Shown one piece after another: positions 24,338-33,769 of a DNA stretch of 64,000 nucleotides. The stretch is from Pseudoxanthomonas sp. PXM02 (GTDB lineage: Bacteria > Pseudomonadota > Gammaproteobacteria > Xanthomonadales > Xanthomonadaceae), in the NCBI RefSeq assembly GCF_014851805.1, contig NZ_JACVAK010000001.1, positions 1,302,001 through 1,366,000 of the forward strand, read 5' to 3'. Made by a program: the position numbers and the translations under genes. The number at the start of each line of letters is the position of its first letter. Within the stretch, counting starts at the first letter, position 1. Below the pieces are notes generated by a model. That model made no database searches. It was not told the origin of the DNA and saw only the letters and a program-made list of their open reading frames with translations.

Positions 24338-25422
24338 CAGCGCACCTTCAACGTGGCCAGGCCGATGAGGACGAGCACGACGGAGATGATCCAGAAGCGC
24401 ACGATCACGCGCGGCTCCGGCCAGCCCTTCAGCTCGAAGTGGTGGTGGATCGGCGCCATGCGGAACACGCGCTTGCCGGTCAGCTTGAACGACGCCACCT
24501 GGATCATCACCGACAGCGTTTCGATGACGAAGATGCCGCCCATGATCACCAGCACCAGTTCCTGGCGCACGATCACCGCGATGGTGCCCAGCACGGCGCC
24601 CAGCGCCAGCGCGCCGATGTCGCCCATGAACACCATGGCCGGATAGGTGTTGAACCACAGGAAGCCCAGGCCCGCACCGGCGATGGCGGCGCAGATGATG
24701 GTCAGCTCGCCCGCGCCCGGCACCTGCGGGATCTGCAGGTAGTTGGAGAACACCGCATTGCCCGACGCGTAGGCGAACACGCCCAGCGCACACGCCACCA
24801 GCACGGTCGGCATGATCGCCAGGCCGTCCAGGCCATCGGTCAGGTTGACCGCGTTGGAGAAGCCGACGATCCAGAAGTACGCAATGGCGACGAAGCCGAT
24901 ACCGGCCAACGGCAACGCGATCGACTTGAAGAACGGCACGTAGAAGGTCGTCGCCGCCGGCACGTCGGCGTACAGATAGAGATAGAGGCCCGCGGCGAGG
25001 CCGAAGATCGACTGCAGCAGGTACTTCCAGCGCGACTTCAGACCGTTGGGATCGCGCTTGACGATCTTGATCCAGTCGTCGTACCAGCCGATGGCGCCGA
25101 AGGTCAGCATCACCAGCAGCACCACCCACACGTACTTGTTGCGCAGGTCGCCCCACAGCAGCACCGACAGCAGCACCGTCATCAGGATCAGCGCGCCGCC
25201 CATCGTCGGCGTGCCGGCCTTGGAGAAGTGCGACTGCGGGCCATCCTTGCGGATCGGTTGGCCGCCTTTCAGCTGACCGAGCTTGCGGATCACCGCCGGG
25301 CCCAGCCACAGCGACAGCGCCAGCGACGTCAGCGCGGCCAGGATGCCGCGGAACGTCAGGTAGCCGAACAGGCCGAAGAAGTTTTCCAGGCTCTGCAGCC
25401 AGCGAGCCAGTTCAAGCAACAT
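24337..25422 (-). CDS. mraY: Phospho-N-acetylmuramoyl-pentapeptide transferase MraY
   Basis: Polytopic enzyme that makes lipid I from UDP-MurNAc-pentapeptide and undecaprenyl phosphate. The 361-residue protein has about ten membrane segments, the catalytic DDWIK loop ([19 protein letters not shown]), [13 protein letters not shown] with the DxxD pair, and the signature [15 protein letters not shown]. Length and all motifs are typical. It overlaps murF upstream by 11 bases and ftsW by 1. Confidence 0.98.
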   Translation of the reverse strand: MLLELARWLQSLENFFGLFGYLTFRGILAALTSLALSLWLGPAVIRKLGQLKGGQPIRKDGPQSHFSKAGTPTMGGALILMTVLLSVLLWGDLRNKYVWVVLLVMLTFGAIGWYDDWIKIVKRDPNGLKSRWKYLLQSIFGLAAGLYLYLYADVPAATTFYVPFFKSIALPLAGIGFVAIAYFWIVGFSNAVNLTDGLDGLAIMPTVLVACALGVFAYASGNAVFSNYLQIPQVPGAGELTIICAAIAGAGLGFLWFNTYPAMVFMGDIGALALGAVLGTIAVIVRQELVLVIMGGIFVIETLSVMIQVASFKLTGKRVFRMAPIHHHFELKGWPEPRVIVRFWIISVVLVLIGLATLKVR

Positions 25423-26791
25423 GCGATGTGTCCTCCCCGGTGGACAACAGGGCGGCGACGATCCGGTCCATCGCGCTGCCGCGCGAACCCTTGACCAGAC
25501 AGCGCACGCCAGCCCGCAGATCGGCGCGCAGGGCAGCCGTCAGCGAGGCGTGGTCTTGGAATGAATGCGCGTCTTCGCCGAAGGCGGCGGCGGCGGCGGC
25601 ACTGAGCGGGCCCAGCGTGTAGAGGCGACGCAGGCCTGCGGCCTTGGCGCGGGCACCCATCTCGGCGTGCAAGGCCTGCTCGTCGGCACCGAGTTCGCGC
25701 ATGTCGCCCAGCACCAGCCAGCCTTCGCCGCGCGCCTGCGCGCTTGCGGCGGCCAGGGTGTCGATGGCGGCCACCAACGAGCCCGGATTGGCGTTGTAGC
25801 TGTCGTCGATCACCACCGCGCCGTTCGGCAGCGTATGCGCCACCTGGCGCCCCGCGACCGGCTGCGCGGCCGACAGGCCATCGGCGATGATCGCCAGCGA
25901 GACGCCGCAAGCCATGGCGATGCCCGCGGCGGCTAGCGCATTGAGCACGTTGTGGCGCCCCGGCAGGTGCAGGTCGACGCCGACTTCGCCATGCGGCGCC
26001 ACCAGCACGAACGTCGAGCCGTCTTCGATTACGCGGATGTCGCGCGCGGTCAGGTCGGCGGTCGCTTCCAGGCCGAAGCGCAGGATGCGTCGGTCGGGGA
26101 CTCGGCTGGCAAAATACTCGGCGAACGCATCGTCGGCATTGATCACCGCGGTGCCGTCGGCGGGCAGCGCCTCGTAGATCGCGCCCTTGGTCTCGGCCAC
26201 GCCCATCAGCGAGCCCATGCGTTCCAGGTGCGCAGCCGCGATGTTGTTCACCAGCGCCACTTCCGGCGTGACGATATCGGTCAGGTAGGCGATGTCGCCC
26301 GGCTTGCCCGCGCCCATCTCGTACACCGAGAAGTCGGCATCGTCCGGCCCGTCGATCACGGCCATCGGCAGGCCGATCTCGTTGTTGCGGTTGCCCGGAT
26401 TGAAGTAGGTGACGCCGGCGCGCTGCAGGATGGACACCACCAGCGTCTTCACCGAGGTCTTGCCGTTGCTGCCGGTGATCGCGACCGCCTTCTCCACGCG
26501 ATCGCGCTGCAGGCCGGCGGCGATGCGCGCCAGCGCGACGAGCGTGTCCGGCACCACCACCTGCGGCACCTCGACCTTCACTTCATGGTCGACCAGCACC
26601 GCCGCAGCGCCACGCATGGAGGCGTCGTAGGCGAAGTCGTGGCCGTCGAACCTTTCACCGTGCAGCGCTACGTACAGGCTGCCCGGCACCAGCGTACGGG
26701 TGTCGTGGGTCAGCGAGCCGATCACCAGATCGTCGCCCAGCAGTTCACCACCTGCCCAGTGCGCCAACAGGGAAAGAGGAAGCCGCTTCAT
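25412..26791 (-). CDS. murF: UDP-MurNAc-tripeptide--D-alanyl-D-alanine ligase MurF
   Basis: Adds D-Ala-D-Ala to the tripeptide precursor, completing the cytoplasmic pentapeptide. The 459-residue protein has the P-loop [25 protein letters not shown], and the late Mur motif [12 protein letters not shown] that binds ATP and substrate. It uses the dipeptide made by Ddl in the same cluster. The start overlaps the murE stop as ATGA. Confidence 0.98.
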   Translation of the reverse strand: MKRLPLSLLAHWAGGELLGDDLVIGSLTHDTRTLVPGSLYVALHGERFDGHDFAYDASMRGAAAVLVDHEVKVEVPQVVVPDTLVALARIAAGLQRDRVEKAVAITGSNGKTSVKTLVVSILQRAGVTYFNPGNRNNEIGLPMAVIDGPDDADFSVYEMGAGKPGDIAYLTDIVTPEVALVNNIAAAHLERMGSLMGVAETKGAIYEALPADGTAVINADDAFAEYFASRVPDRRILRFGLEATADLTARDIRVIEDGSTFVLVAPHGEVGVDLHLPGRHNVLNALAAAGIAMACGVSLAIIADGLSAAQPVAGRQVAHTLPNGAVVIDDSYNANPGSLVAAIDTLAAASAQARGEGWLVLGDMRELGADEQALHAEMGARAKAAGLRRLYTLGPLSAAAAAAFGEDAHSFQDHASLTAALRADLRAGVRCLVKGSRGSAMDRIVAALLSTGEDTSHVA

Positions 26792-28272
26792 CGACGGTCC
26801 TCCAGCGCCTGGCGCGCGACGGCGGTGTCGTCGAACGGATGCTTCACACCCTGGATTTCCTGATAGGGCTCGTGGCCCTTGCCGGCCACCAGCACGATGT
26901 CGTCGGGCCCGGCCTGCGCAACCGCCTGCGCGATCGCCTGCGCGCGGTCGCGCTGCACGAAGATCGCGTCCGGCTTGGCGAAGCCGGCCATGATGTCGGC
27001 CACGATACGGTCGCCGTCTTCTGTGCGCGGGTTGTCGTCAGTGACCAGCACCACGTCGGCCAGGCGCTCGGCAATGGCCGCCATCTGCGGACGCTTGCCG
27101 GTGTCGCGATCGCCGCCGCAGCCGAACACGCAGAACAGTCGGCCCTGCACGTGGTCGCGCAGGCTGGCCAGCGCCTGTTCCAGCGCGTCGGGCGTGTGCG
27201 CGTAGTCGATGACGACCAGCGGACGGCGGTTGCCGGCAGCATCACTGTCGCCACCGAGGCGGTTCATCCGGCCATGGATCGGCGCCAGCCGCGCCAGTGT
27301 GCGTGCGATTTCGGCCGTCGTGTCGCCCAGCGCATGCAGCACGCCCGCGACCGCCAGCAGGTTGTCGACGTTGAAGCGACCCAGCAGGCGCGACTGCACC
27401 GGCTGGGTGTCGTCGCCGATCACCAGGTCGAACGCGATGCCATGGCCATCCAGCCGCAGCGCTTCCGCGCGAACGACCGCATCGCCCTGCCCGCGCGAGC
27501 TCACGCCAATGCGCTGCAGGCCGTGCGGCAGGCGTCCGAACAGGTCCCGCCCGTAGGTGTCGTCGAGGTTGATGACGCCAGCCTTCAGGCCTTCGCGCGC
27601 GAACAGCAGCGACTTGGCCGCGCCGTAGCGCTCCATGTCGCCGTGGTAGTCGAGGTGATCGCGGGTGAGATTGGTGAACACGCCAACGTCGAAATGCACC
27701 GCGTCCACGCGCCCCTGATCGAGCGCGTGCGAACTGACTTCCATCGCGACGGCCTTGGCACCGGCATCGCGGAACTGCGCCAGCAGCGCATGCATCTGCA
27801 GCACCAGCGGGGTGGTGAAGCCGGTCGGCACCACTTCGCCATACATGCCCGCGCCGAGCGTGCCGACAGTCGCGCAGCGCACACCGCGCAGATGCCAGGC
27901 CTGCGCCAGCAGCTGCACCGTCGACGTCTTTCCGTTGGTGCCGGTGACGCCGACCATCTTCATGTCGTGCGACGGCGCAGCGTGGAAACGGTCCGCCATC
28001 GCGCCCATGCGTGCGCGCAGGCCCGGCACCGCAATCGCATCGCGCGGCGCTTCCAGGCCATCCGGTACCGGCGGCTCGAACAGGATCGCGCTGGCACCGT
28101 TTTCCTTCGCCTGTGCCGCGAAGTTCAGGCCATGTGCACCGAAACCGGCGATCGCGACGAAAGCGTCGCCGGACTGCACGGCGCGACTGTCCAGCGTCAA
28201 TCCGCGCACGACGATGTCGCGCGGCACGTCGACATCCGGAAGAAGTTCGGCGAGGGCCATCATCCGCCTCAT
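26788..28272 (-). CDS. murE: UDP-MurNAc-dipeptide--meso-diaminopimelate ligase MurE
   Basis: Adds the third residue of the stem peptide. The 494-residue protein has the P-loop [11 protein letters not shown], the [10 protein letters not shown] region, and the C-terminal DNPR motif ([10 protein letters not shown]) that selects meso-diaminopimelate over lysine, so Gram-negative A1-gamma peptidoglycan is expected. In Xanthomonas the dipeptide substrate is finished by MurD2 and MurL rather than MurD (established for X. oryzae), which fits the absence of murD here. ATG at 28272 overlaps ftsI; downstream ATGs at 28263/28260 are alternatives. Confidence 0.98.
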   Translation of the reverse strand: MRRMMALAELLPDVDVPRDIVVRGLTLDSRAVQSGDAFVAIAGFGAHGLNFAAQAKENGASAILFEPPVPDGLEAPRDAIAVPGLRARMGAMADRFHAAPSHDMKMVGVTGTNGKTSTVQLLAQAWHLRGVRCATVGTLGAGMYGEVVPTGFTTPLVLQMHALLAQFRDAGAKAVAMEVSSHALDQGRVDAVHFDVGVFTNLTRDHLDYHGDMERYGAAKSLLFAREGLKAGVINLDDTYGRDLFGRLPHGLQRIGVSSRGQGDAVVRAEALRLDGHGIAFDLVIGDDTQPVQSRLLGRFNVDNLLAVAGVLHALGDTTAEIARTLARLAPIHGRMNRLGGDSDAAGNRRPLVVIDYAHTPDALEQALASLRDHVQGRLFCVFGCGGDRDTGKRPQMAAIAERLADVVLVTDDNPRTEDGDRIVADIMAGFAKPDAIFVQRDRAQAIAQAVAQAGPDDIVLVAGKGHEPYQEIQGVKHPFDDTAVARQALEDRR

Positions 28273-30119
28273 CGCGTCGCCCCCGTCGCCGGCAGTGCAG
28301 CATGCGGTGCGTCGAACGCGGACGGGTCCGTCGTGTCGACGGCATCATCGGCGATGGGCGTCGGCGCCGCTGCCGCCGCCGCGTGGGCGCCGGGCTTCTG
28401 CGATCCTTTCGCCTGCGCGGCCAGCCAGGCTTCGATATCGTCCGGCGGCACGTCCATCAGGCGCAGCGTGCCATCCATCACGTCGTGGAAGACAGGCGCG
28501 GCCACCAGACCGCCGTAGTAGCCGCCTTCCTGCGAATCGTTGATCACGACGACCGCCGCGAAGCGCGGATTGGTGGCCGGCACCAGGCCCGCAAAGAACG
28601 AGGCGTAGCGGCCTTTTGCGTAACCGCCGCCCGAGGCGATGCGGGCCGTACCCGTCTTGCCGGCCACGCGGTAGCCCAGCACGCCGGCGCGCTTGGCGCC
28701 GCCCTGCGTCACCACGGTTTCCATCATGCCGACGACTTCGTGCGCGATCGCCGGATCCAGCACCTGCGGCGCTTCGCCGCGCTGGCCCTTCACGAACGTC
28801 GGCGTCACCAGCTTGCCGCCGTTGCCCAGCGCCGAGTACGCACGTGCGATCTGCAGCGGCGTCACCGCCAGGCCGTAGCCGTACGACATGGTCGCCTTCT
28901 GCAGGCCGTTCCAGCGATCCGGCGGCGCCAGCATGCCGGCGGACTCGCCCGGGAAACCGCTGCCCGGCTTCTCGCCATAGCCGAAGCTGTGGATGGTTTC
29001 GTAGAAGTAGGCGTTCGGCAGCTTCTCGGCGATCTTGATCGAGCCGATGTTCGAGCTTTTGGTGATCACGCCGGTCACGGTCAGCACGCCGTTGTTCCGC
29101 GGCACATCGCGGATGGTGTAGCGACTGTTCAACGCCATGTAGCCGGGGTTGGTGTTGATCAGCGTCGACGGCGTGACCACGCCGGCCTTCAGGGCCGTCG
29201 ACACCGTCAGCGGCTTCATCGTCGAACCCGGCTCGATCATGTCGGTCAGCGCGCGGTTGCGGCGCGCATCCGGCTTCACCCGATCGATCGCGTTGGGGTT
29301 GTAGGTCGGCAGGTTGACCATGGCCAGCACTTCGCCGGTGGCCACATCCATGATCACGATGGAGCCGCTGCTGGCCTGGTGTTCGATCAGCGCGTTGCGC
29401 AGCTCGCGGTGCGCGAGGTACTGGATGCGACGGTCGATGCTGAGCGTCAGGTCCTTGCCCGGCTGCGCGGAACGGATCAGGTCGACGTTCTCGACGATGC
29501 GGCCGCGGTTGTCGCGGATCACCTTCTGCGCGCCCGGCGTGCCGCTCAGCCACTCGTCGAAGGCCAGCTCCAGGCCTTCCTGGCCGCGGTCGTCGATGTT
29601 GGTGAAGCCCAGCACGTGGGCCATCGCCGGCCCCTGCGGGTAGAAGCGACGGAACTCGCGCTGCGAGAACACGCCCGGAATCTTGTGCGCCAGGATCTTC
29701 TGCGCCTCGTCCGGATTGATCCGGCGCTTGAGGTACAGGAACTCCTTGTCGGCTTTCTGCGACAGGCGGTTGGTCAGGTGGTCGAGCGGCACGCCCAGCG
29801 CCTGCGCCAGCTCGGGCAGCCGGTCCGGCGCCTTCAGCAGCTCCTGCGGATTGCCCCACACGGATTCCACCGGCGACGACACCGCCACCGGCTCGCCATT
29901 GCGGTCGGTGATCATGCCGCGCGAGGTCGGGATGGGAATCTCGCGCAGGAAGCGCGCATCGCCCTGGCGCTGGTAGAAGTCGTGGTTGATCAGCTGCACG
30001 TAGGCCGCGCGCCCGACCAGGCTGACCGAACACAGGCCCATCGCGCCGAGCACCAGCGCCAGGCGGCCACGCAGGTTGAAGCGGGCGCGATTGCGATTCT
30101 TGGAAGGCGCGGCGTTCAT
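28269..30119 (-). CDS. ftsI: Septal transpeptidase FtsI (PBP3)
   Basis: Monofunctional class B penicillin-binding protein that cross-links septal peptidoglycan with FtsW. The 616-residue protein has one N-terminal transmembrane helix (about 20-40), a pedestal domain, and a transpeptidase domain with the catalytic STMK (Ser299), SSN (355-357) and KTG (488-490). A C-terminal Ala/Pro-rich tail follows. It overlaps both neighbours by 4 bases, so its supply is tied to FtsL and MurE translation. Confidence 0.98.
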   Translation of the reverse strand: MNAAPSKNRNRARFNLRGRLALVLGAMGLCSVSLVGRAAYVQLINHDFYQRQGDARFLREIPIPTSRGMITDRNGEPVAVSSPVESVWGNPQELLKAPDRLPELAQALGVPLDHLTNRLSQKADKEFLYLKRRINPDEAQKILAHKIPGVFSQREFRRFYPQGPAMAHVLGFTNIDDRGQEGLELAFDEWLSGTPGAQKVIRDNRGRIVENVDLIRSAQPGKDLTLSIDRRIQYLAHRELRNALIEHQASSGSIVIMDVATGEVLAMVNLPTYNPNAIDRVKPDARRNRALTDMIEPGSTMKPLTVSTALKAGVVTPSTLINTNPGYMALNSRYTIRDVPRNNGVLTVTGVITKSSNIGSIKIAEKLPNAYFYETIHSFGYGEKPGSGFPGESAGMLAPPDRWNGLQKATMSYGYGLAVTPLQIARAYSALGNGGKLVTPTFVKGQRGEAPQVLDPAIAHEVVGMMETVVTQGGAKRAGVLGYRVAGKTGTARIASGGGYAKGRYASFFAGLVPATNPRFAAVVVINDSQEGGYYGGLVAAPVFHDVMDGTLRLMDVPPDDIEAWLAAQAKGSQKPGAHAAAAAAPTPIADDAVDTTDPSAFDAPHAALPATGATR

Positions 30120-30379
30120 GGGCGGATCACCACCACGTCCGCCGCCTCCGGGAACTTCATGCCCAGGCGCACGCGGGCGACCTGGTCGATGCGCGTGGCT
30201 TCGGCGACCGTGGCCTGCTCCAGCTGCAAGCGACCGAATTCGACGTTGAGCTCATCGCGCGCGCGCTCGAGCCGCGTCACTTCGTCGAACAGCACGCGAT
30301 GGCGGTGGCGCGCATAGACCACGCCGATCGCCGAGGCGATGTTGGCCAGCACCAGCACGATGATCAGGAGGCGGCTCAT
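30116..30379 (-). CDS. ftsL: Cell division protein FtsL
   Basis: Small bitopic divisome protein of 87 residues that forms the FtsQLB complex. An N-terminal transmembrane helix (residues 2-20) is followed by a periplasmic coiled coil (about 25-65) with the heptad-like stretch [20 protein letters not shown]. Primary sequence is poorly conserved in this family, so position between rsmH and ftsI is the main support. Confidence 0.95.
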   Translation of the reverse strand: MSRLLIIVLVLANIASAIGVVYARHRHRVLFDEVTRLERARDELNVEFGRLQLEQATVAEATRIDQVARVRLGMKFPEAADVVVIRP

Positions 30380-31344
30380 ACGGCCACCTCCAGTTTTTCC
30401 GCCACGCGCAGCACGGCGCTGCGGGCGCGCGGGTTGGACGAGACTTCGTCCGCCTCGCCCTTCTGCCCACTGCCGATGGCGCGCAGCGTCGGCGTGAAGT
30501 CGATCGCCACCGGCAGGCGGCGGTTGGCCGGCGGTGCCTTGGCGTGCTTGTTGATGAATTGCTTGACGATGCGGTCTTCCAGCGAATGGAAGCTGATCAC
30601 CGCCAGCCGGCCACCGACCTTCAGTCGCGCCAGTGCGGCGTCCAGTCCGGCTTCGAGGTCGGCCAGCTCACGGTTGATGTGGATGCGGATGCCCTGGAAG
30701 CTGCGCGTGGCCGGATGGATCTTCTCGCTGCGCGGCATCACCGACGCGATCACCGCGGCCAGGTCGCCGGTGCGGGTGAACGGCTGGGTGGCGCGACGCG
30801 CGACGATGGCGCGCGCGATGCGGCGGCTCTGCTTTTCCTCGCCGTAGGTCCACAGCACGTCGGCGATCTCGCGCTCATCCGCACGTGCGATCCAGTCGGC
30901 CGCACTCTCGCCGGACTCCGGGTCCATGCGCATGTCGAGCGGACCGTCCTTGCCGAAGCTGAAACCGCGCTCGGCCACGTCCAGCTGCGGCGACGACACG
31001 CCCAGGTCCAGCAGCACGCCATCCAGGCCCGCGGCGGTTTCCTGCCATTGCGCGAGCGAAGCGAAGCTGCCGCGGAAGATCGACACGCGCGCATCGCCCG
31101 CGAACGTCTGTTCGGCATGCGCGATCGCTTCGGGATCCTTGTCCATCAACAGCAGCCGGCCTCCCGGGCCGAGTTGTTGCAGCACGCCGCGCGCGTGGCC
31201 TCCGCGCCCGAAGGTGCCGTCCAGGTATGTTCCGTCCTCTTTCACCTGCAGCCCTTCCATGACCTGCGTGTACAACACCGGCAAGTGCAGCGCTGGGAGG
31301 TGACCGGCCGGCGCGGACTGCCGCTTGCCGTCACCCTTGCTCAC
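30376..31344 (-). CDS. rsmH: 16S rRNA m4C1402 methyltransferase RsmH
   Basis: SAM-dependent enzyme (formerly MraW) that N4-methylates C1402 in the ribosomal P site. The 322-residue protein has the start region [14 protein letters not shown], the SAM motif [14 protein letters not shown], the acidic [22 protein letters not shown] and the late [12 protein letters not shown]. The length is usual for the family. It is second in the dcw run, 4 bases overlapped with mraZ and ftsL. Confidence 0.98.
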   Translation of the reverse strand: MSKGDGKRQSAPAGHLPALHLPVLYTQVMEGLQVKEDGTYLDGTFGRGGHARGVLQQLGPGGRLLLMDKDPEAIAHAEQTFAGDARVSIFRGSFASLAQWQETAAGLDGVLLDLGVSSPQLDVAERGFSFGKDGPLDMRMDPESGESAADWIARADEREIADVLWTYGEEKQSRRIARAIVARRATQPFTRTGDLAAVIASVMPRSEKIHPATRSFQGIRIHINRELADLEAGLDAALARLKVGGRLAVISFHSLEDRIVKQFINKHAKAPPANRRLPVAIDFTPTLRAIGSGQKGEADEVSSNPRARSAVLRVAEKLEVAV

Positions 31345-31787
31345 AAGCGCAACTCGAGCATGTGTGCGCTCAGATCGTCGTCAGTGAGGGTCTGACGGAT
31401 CTGCGCGTGGTGCGCCTGTTCGCTCCAGAGTTCGAATTTCTCGCCCATGCCGAGCAGCACGGCCTTCTTCTCGATGCCCACCGCGCTGCGGTGGCTGGCC
31501 GGAACGCTGATGCGCCCGTTGCCATCCAGTTCGACCGGCGATGCCGCACCGATGAGCTTCAGCTGGAGGCTGCGGTGCGCCTTCTGGGTGCTGGGCAGCT
31601 TGCTGACGTCGTCGCGGACGCGCTGCCAGACCTTTTCGGGGTACAGGTACAGGCTGCCGGCCTCGAACGGGTTGTAGGTGATCACCAGGCGATTGCCACA
31701 CTCGCGCGCGACGAGGTCGCGGTACGCGGTGGGCACCGCGAGCCGTCCCTTGTCGTCCACTGTGATGGCGGTCTCACCCTGAAACAC
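31341..31787 (-). CDS. mraZ: Transcriptional repressor MraZ
   Basis: AbrB-like DNA-binding protein that represses the dcw operon. The GTG at 31787 gives the standard N-terminus ([18 protein letters not shown]) and 148 residues, with AGGCAGGGG as ribosome site; upstream codons would add 53 residues of no similarity. Two MraZ/AbrB repeats are visible, around [14 protein letters not shown] and [13 protein letters not shown]. Five 10-bp G-rich repeats lie 36 bases upstream over the likely start site, the expected autoregulatory operator. Confidence 0.96.
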   Translation of the reverse strand: MFQGETAITVDDKGRLAVPTAYRDLVARECGNRLVITYNPFEAGSLYLYPEKVWQRVRDDVSKLPSTQKAHRSLQLKLIGAASPVELDGNGRISVPASHRSAVGIEKKAVLLGMGEKFELWSEQAHHAQIRQTLTDDDLSAHMLELRL

Positions 31788-31822
31788 GACCCCTGCCTTC
31801 CCGACGCCCAAATGAGCGATCA

Positions 31823-31872
31823 ATTGAACCACGAAAAACCACGTAAAACCCGGTTTTCCCTCTGTTGCCCAC
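31823..31872 (-). promoter_or_regulatory. Five-repeat MraZ operator
   Basis: Reading the minus strand, the 50 bases split exactly into five 10-mers beginning GTGGG, GAGGG, CGGGT, GTGGT and GTGGT. MraZ of E. coli binds TGGGN repeats spaced by 5 bases, the same 10-base period. The array begins inside the candidate -10 box and runs into the leader, so bound MraZ would cover the start of transcription. Confidence 0.75.
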
Positions 31873-31898
31873 CTTAGCACCGCGCACAGGGTTGTCAA
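31871..31898 (-). promoter_or_regulatory. Candidate mraZ (dcw) promoter
   Basis: A perfect TTGACA -35 box (31893-31898, minus strand) is followed 16 bases later by TAAGGT (31871-31876), a weak -10. The operator repeats start directly at the -10 box. The weak -10 is the uncertain part. The remaining bases of the mraZ-NRDE gap (31899-32107) hold a DnaA box and a 15-base palindrome (31991-32005). Confidence 0.55.
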
Positions 31899-31968
31899 CA
31901 GGAATGCGGACCGGAAATCACTTGGCGGATCAATGGCTTGCAGCAAACTTCAGAGACTTGTTCAAGCC

Positions 31969-31977
31969 TTATCCACA
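31969..31977 (+). promoter_or_regulatory. Perfect DnaA box upstream of the dcw promoter
   Basis: TTATCCACA matches the highest-affinity DnaA box exactly. It is a single copy about 70 bases upstream of the mraZ -35 box, so it may be a regulatory site or chance; it is not an origin. Confidence 0.4.
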
Positions 31978-32107
31978 AGTTGCTGTTTCGTCTCAAATTT
32001 TGAGATTGAGGAATGATTCAGTGAGGTGACCGCGGTTTCACATGGAGCGGTAACCGAGGCCGGCGAAGGGAGTGGAACTGCGCAAACCGGGGGGCCAGAA
32101 TCGGGCC

Positions 32108-32878
32108 ATGTGCCTTGTCGCCCTCGCCTGGAAAGTCCACCCACGCTGGCGGCTTGTGCTGGCCGGCAACCGGGATGAATTCCACGGCCGCCCCACCGCA
32201 CCGCTAGCCCACTGGGCAGGGTCACCGGACCTGATGGCGGGCCAGGACCTGCAATCCGGCGGAACCTGGGCCGGCGTGAACGCCGGCGGCCGGATGGCGG
32301 TGGTGACCAACGTGCGCGACCCGGCGATCCAGATACCGGGCGCGCCCTCCCGCGGCCAGCTGGCGGCGGGGTTTCTGGAATCGGCCGACAGCGCGGATCA
32401 CCGCGCGACCGGACTGCTGGTGGCAGCCGAAGTTTTTGCTCCCTTCAACCTGCTGTTGGCCGACGAGGCGGACTGCGAGTACGTCAGCAACTACCCCACG
32501 CCCCGGCGCACCACGCTGGCGCCAGGGCTGCACGGCCTCTCCAATGGCGACCTGGACGAGCCCTGGCCGAAGACGGTGGCGCTCAAGCAACGGCTGGCGG
32601 CGTGGCTGGCGACGGAAGAGGACGATGTGTCGGCGCTCTGGCAGGCGCTGGCGGACGAGGCACAGGCGCCCGACGACCGCCTGCCCGACACGGGCGTGGG
32701 CCTTGAGCTGGAACGCATGCTGTCCCCCGCCTTCATCCGCGGCGACCGCTACGGCACGCGCGCCAGCACCCTGATCGCGATCGACCATGCGGGGCATGGC
32801 TGGATCAGTGAACGGAGATTCGGGCCGGGAGGCGTGCCTGAGGGGGAAACGACGTTGCGGATCGGACCCGGCGAGTAG
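32108..32878 (+). CDS. NRDE (TANGO2-like) family protein
   Basis: 256-residue protein named for its N-terminal Asn-Arg-Asp-Glu motif. It opens MCLVALAWKVHPRWRLVLAG followed by NRDEFHGRPTAP, then GGTWAGVNAGGRMAVVTNVR and HGLSNGDLDEPWPK, all family signatures. The ATG at 32108 is preferred because Cys2 follows it directly, as in relatives; the reading frame extends 12 codons upstream without similarity. TANGO2 proteins have been linked to haem or lipid handling in eukaryotes, but the bacterial function is unsettled. It stands alone, divergent from the dcw cluster and followed by repeats. Confidence 0.85.
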   Translation: MCLVALAWKVHPRWRLVLAGNRDEFHGRPTAPLAHWAGSPDLMAGQDLQSGGTWAGVNAGGRMAVVTNVRDPAIQIPGAPSRGQLAAGFLESADSADHRATGLLVAAEVFAPFNLLLADEADCEYVSNYPTPRRTTLAPGLHGLSNGDLDEPWPKTVALKQRLAAWLATEEDDVSALWQALADEAQAPDDRLPDTGVGLELERMLSPAFIRGDRYGTRASTLIAIDHAGHGWISERRFGPGGVPEGETTLRIGPGE

Positions 32879-32909
32879 TCAGCCGCCGATACACAGAGGG
32901 TCTGCGGTC

Positions 32910-32930
32910 GCGACTTACGTCGCTCCTACA
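32910..32930. repeat. Single arm of the GCGACTTACGTCGC repeat family
   Basis: GCGACTTACGTCGCTCCTAC matches the right arm of the palindrome at 60603-60679 at all but one position. Repeats of this type are common between genes in Xanthomonadaceae. Here only one arm is present, just after the NRDE gene. Confidence 0.7.
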
Positions 32931-32960
32931 GGGGCGCCATGCTATCCGGCGCTCTTTTGA

Positions 32961-33053
32961 GCCCCCTGAGTCAGGGGGCGGCGAGCGCTTAGCGCGAGCG
33001 GGGGTATGGAGGCCAATGGCCTGGGGCCCAAGGTTTGCGCCGCAAACCTTGGG
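32961..33053. repeat. Cluster of tandem hairpins
   Basis: Two strong inverted repeats follow each other: GCCCCCTGA/TCAGGGGGC (32961-32969, 32971-32979) and CCAAGGTTTGCG/CGCAAACCTTGG (33028-33039, 33041-33052), with an AGCGCTTAGCGC-like element between. They continue into the rnpB terminator. This resembles composite REP elements. No reading frame in 32879-33085 looks real. Confidence 0.6.
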
Positions 33054-33054
33054 G

Positions 33055-33085
33055 CTTTTCAAAGCGCCGGTGGCGCTTTGAAAAG
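33055..33085 (-). terminator. Terminator-like hairpin after rnpB
   Basis: A perfect 14-bp stem CTTTTCAAAGCGCC / GGCGCTTTGAAAAG with a 3-base loop begins directly at the 3' end of the RNase P RNA. It lacks a long T run after the stem, so it may be a processing or 3'-end stabilising structure as well as a terminator. Confidence 0.6.
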
Positions 33086-33441
33086 CGGCGGAGCCGGCCG
33101 GTAAGCCGGGTTCTGTCGTGGACAGTCATTCCTCTAGGCGCAACGTCACCGTTACGCTCAAGCAACCTACCCGGAGACACTGCGGGCCGCAGCATAGCCT
33201 CCCTATTTGGTCTTGCTCCCGGTGGGGTTTGCCGTGCCGGTCCGTTACCGGACTCGCGGTGCGCTCTTACCGCACCATTTCACCCTTGCCACGCATTCCG
33301 AAGAACCGTTCGGCGGTATCTTTCTGTTGCACTTTCCGTCGGCTCGCGCCGCCCAGGCGTTACCTGGCACCGTGCCCTGTGGAGCCCGGACTTTCCTCGG
33401 CATTGTTTCCAATGACGCGACTGTCTGGCCGGCTCCGCCGA
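33086..33441 (-). ncRNA. rnpB: RNase P RNA (type A)
   Basis: Catalytic RNA that removes tRNA 5' leaders. On the minus strand the universally conserved GAGGAAAGTCCGGGCTCC (complement of 33381-33398) lies about 45 bases from the 5' end, CCAGACAGTCGC opens the gene as in E. coli, and CAGAACCCGGCTTA stands near the 3' end (complement of 33102-33115). The ends pair perfectly over 14 bases (33086-33099 with 33427-33440), forming helix P1, which sets the limits to within a few bases. A GACAAT -10-like box (33447-33452) lies just upstream. Length of about 356 is normal. Confidence 0.96.
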
Positions 33442-33472
33442 CGCGCATTGTCTCATGCCGGGCAGGGCTGCG

Positions 33473-33769
33473 TTACCGCGACAGCTCCCGCGCCCGTTGC
33501 CAGCAGCCCACGAGAATGGGCCGGGCCAGCAACGCCAGCATCAACCACGCCACGATGAACGCCACCAGCATCCACGCGGACGGATGCGTCGGCAGCATCG
33601 GCAGTAGACCCAGCGGTCCGACCGTCACCACCATCGCAATGGCCGATGCCAGCAGATACAGGGGTGCCGCTTGGAAAATCACACGGTTCCACCTCGACGT
33701 GTCCCTCACTGGAGCGTCGGGGCCGGAGGCTGCCGGCGGCCGATAGGGATTGCCTTCACTAGCTTCCAT
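33473..33769 (-). CDS. Small two-helix membrane protein
   Basis: 98 residues, unrecognised. A Pro/Ser-rich N-terminus (EGNPYRPPAASGPDAP) precedes two hydrophobic segments (about 33-58 and 63-85) separated by PMLPTHPSAW, ending in a basic tail. Its ATG lies inside the end of rsmI (11-base overlap), which suggests translational coupling. The N-terminal NPYRPP resembles that of many small bacterial membrane proteins of unknown function. Real expression is likely from the overlap and hydrophobic pattern, but no role can be given. Confidence 0.6.
   Translation of the reverse strand: MEASEGNPYRPPAASGPDAPVRDTSRWNRVIFQAAPLYLLASAIAMVVTVGPLGLLPMLPTHPSAWMLVAFIVAWLMLALLARPILVGCWQRARELSR

Noticed and set aside
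23030-25309. MraY-FtsW fusion suggested by an open frame of 759 codons
   Set aside because: mraY is read in another frame; the upstream part of this frame is a low-complexity shadow.
28011-30317. 768-codon plus-strand frame opposite murE and ftsI
   Set aside because: Antisense shadow; composition is dominated by Arg, His and Ala as in other high-GC shadows.
31969-31977. Replication origin near the DnaA box
   Set aside because: Only one box, no AT-rich unwinding region and no dnaA, dnaN or gyrB nearby.
33118-33558. Open frames across 33035-33746 on the plus strand
   Set aside because: They run over the RNase P RNA gene, whose conserved sequence and P1 pairing explain the region.
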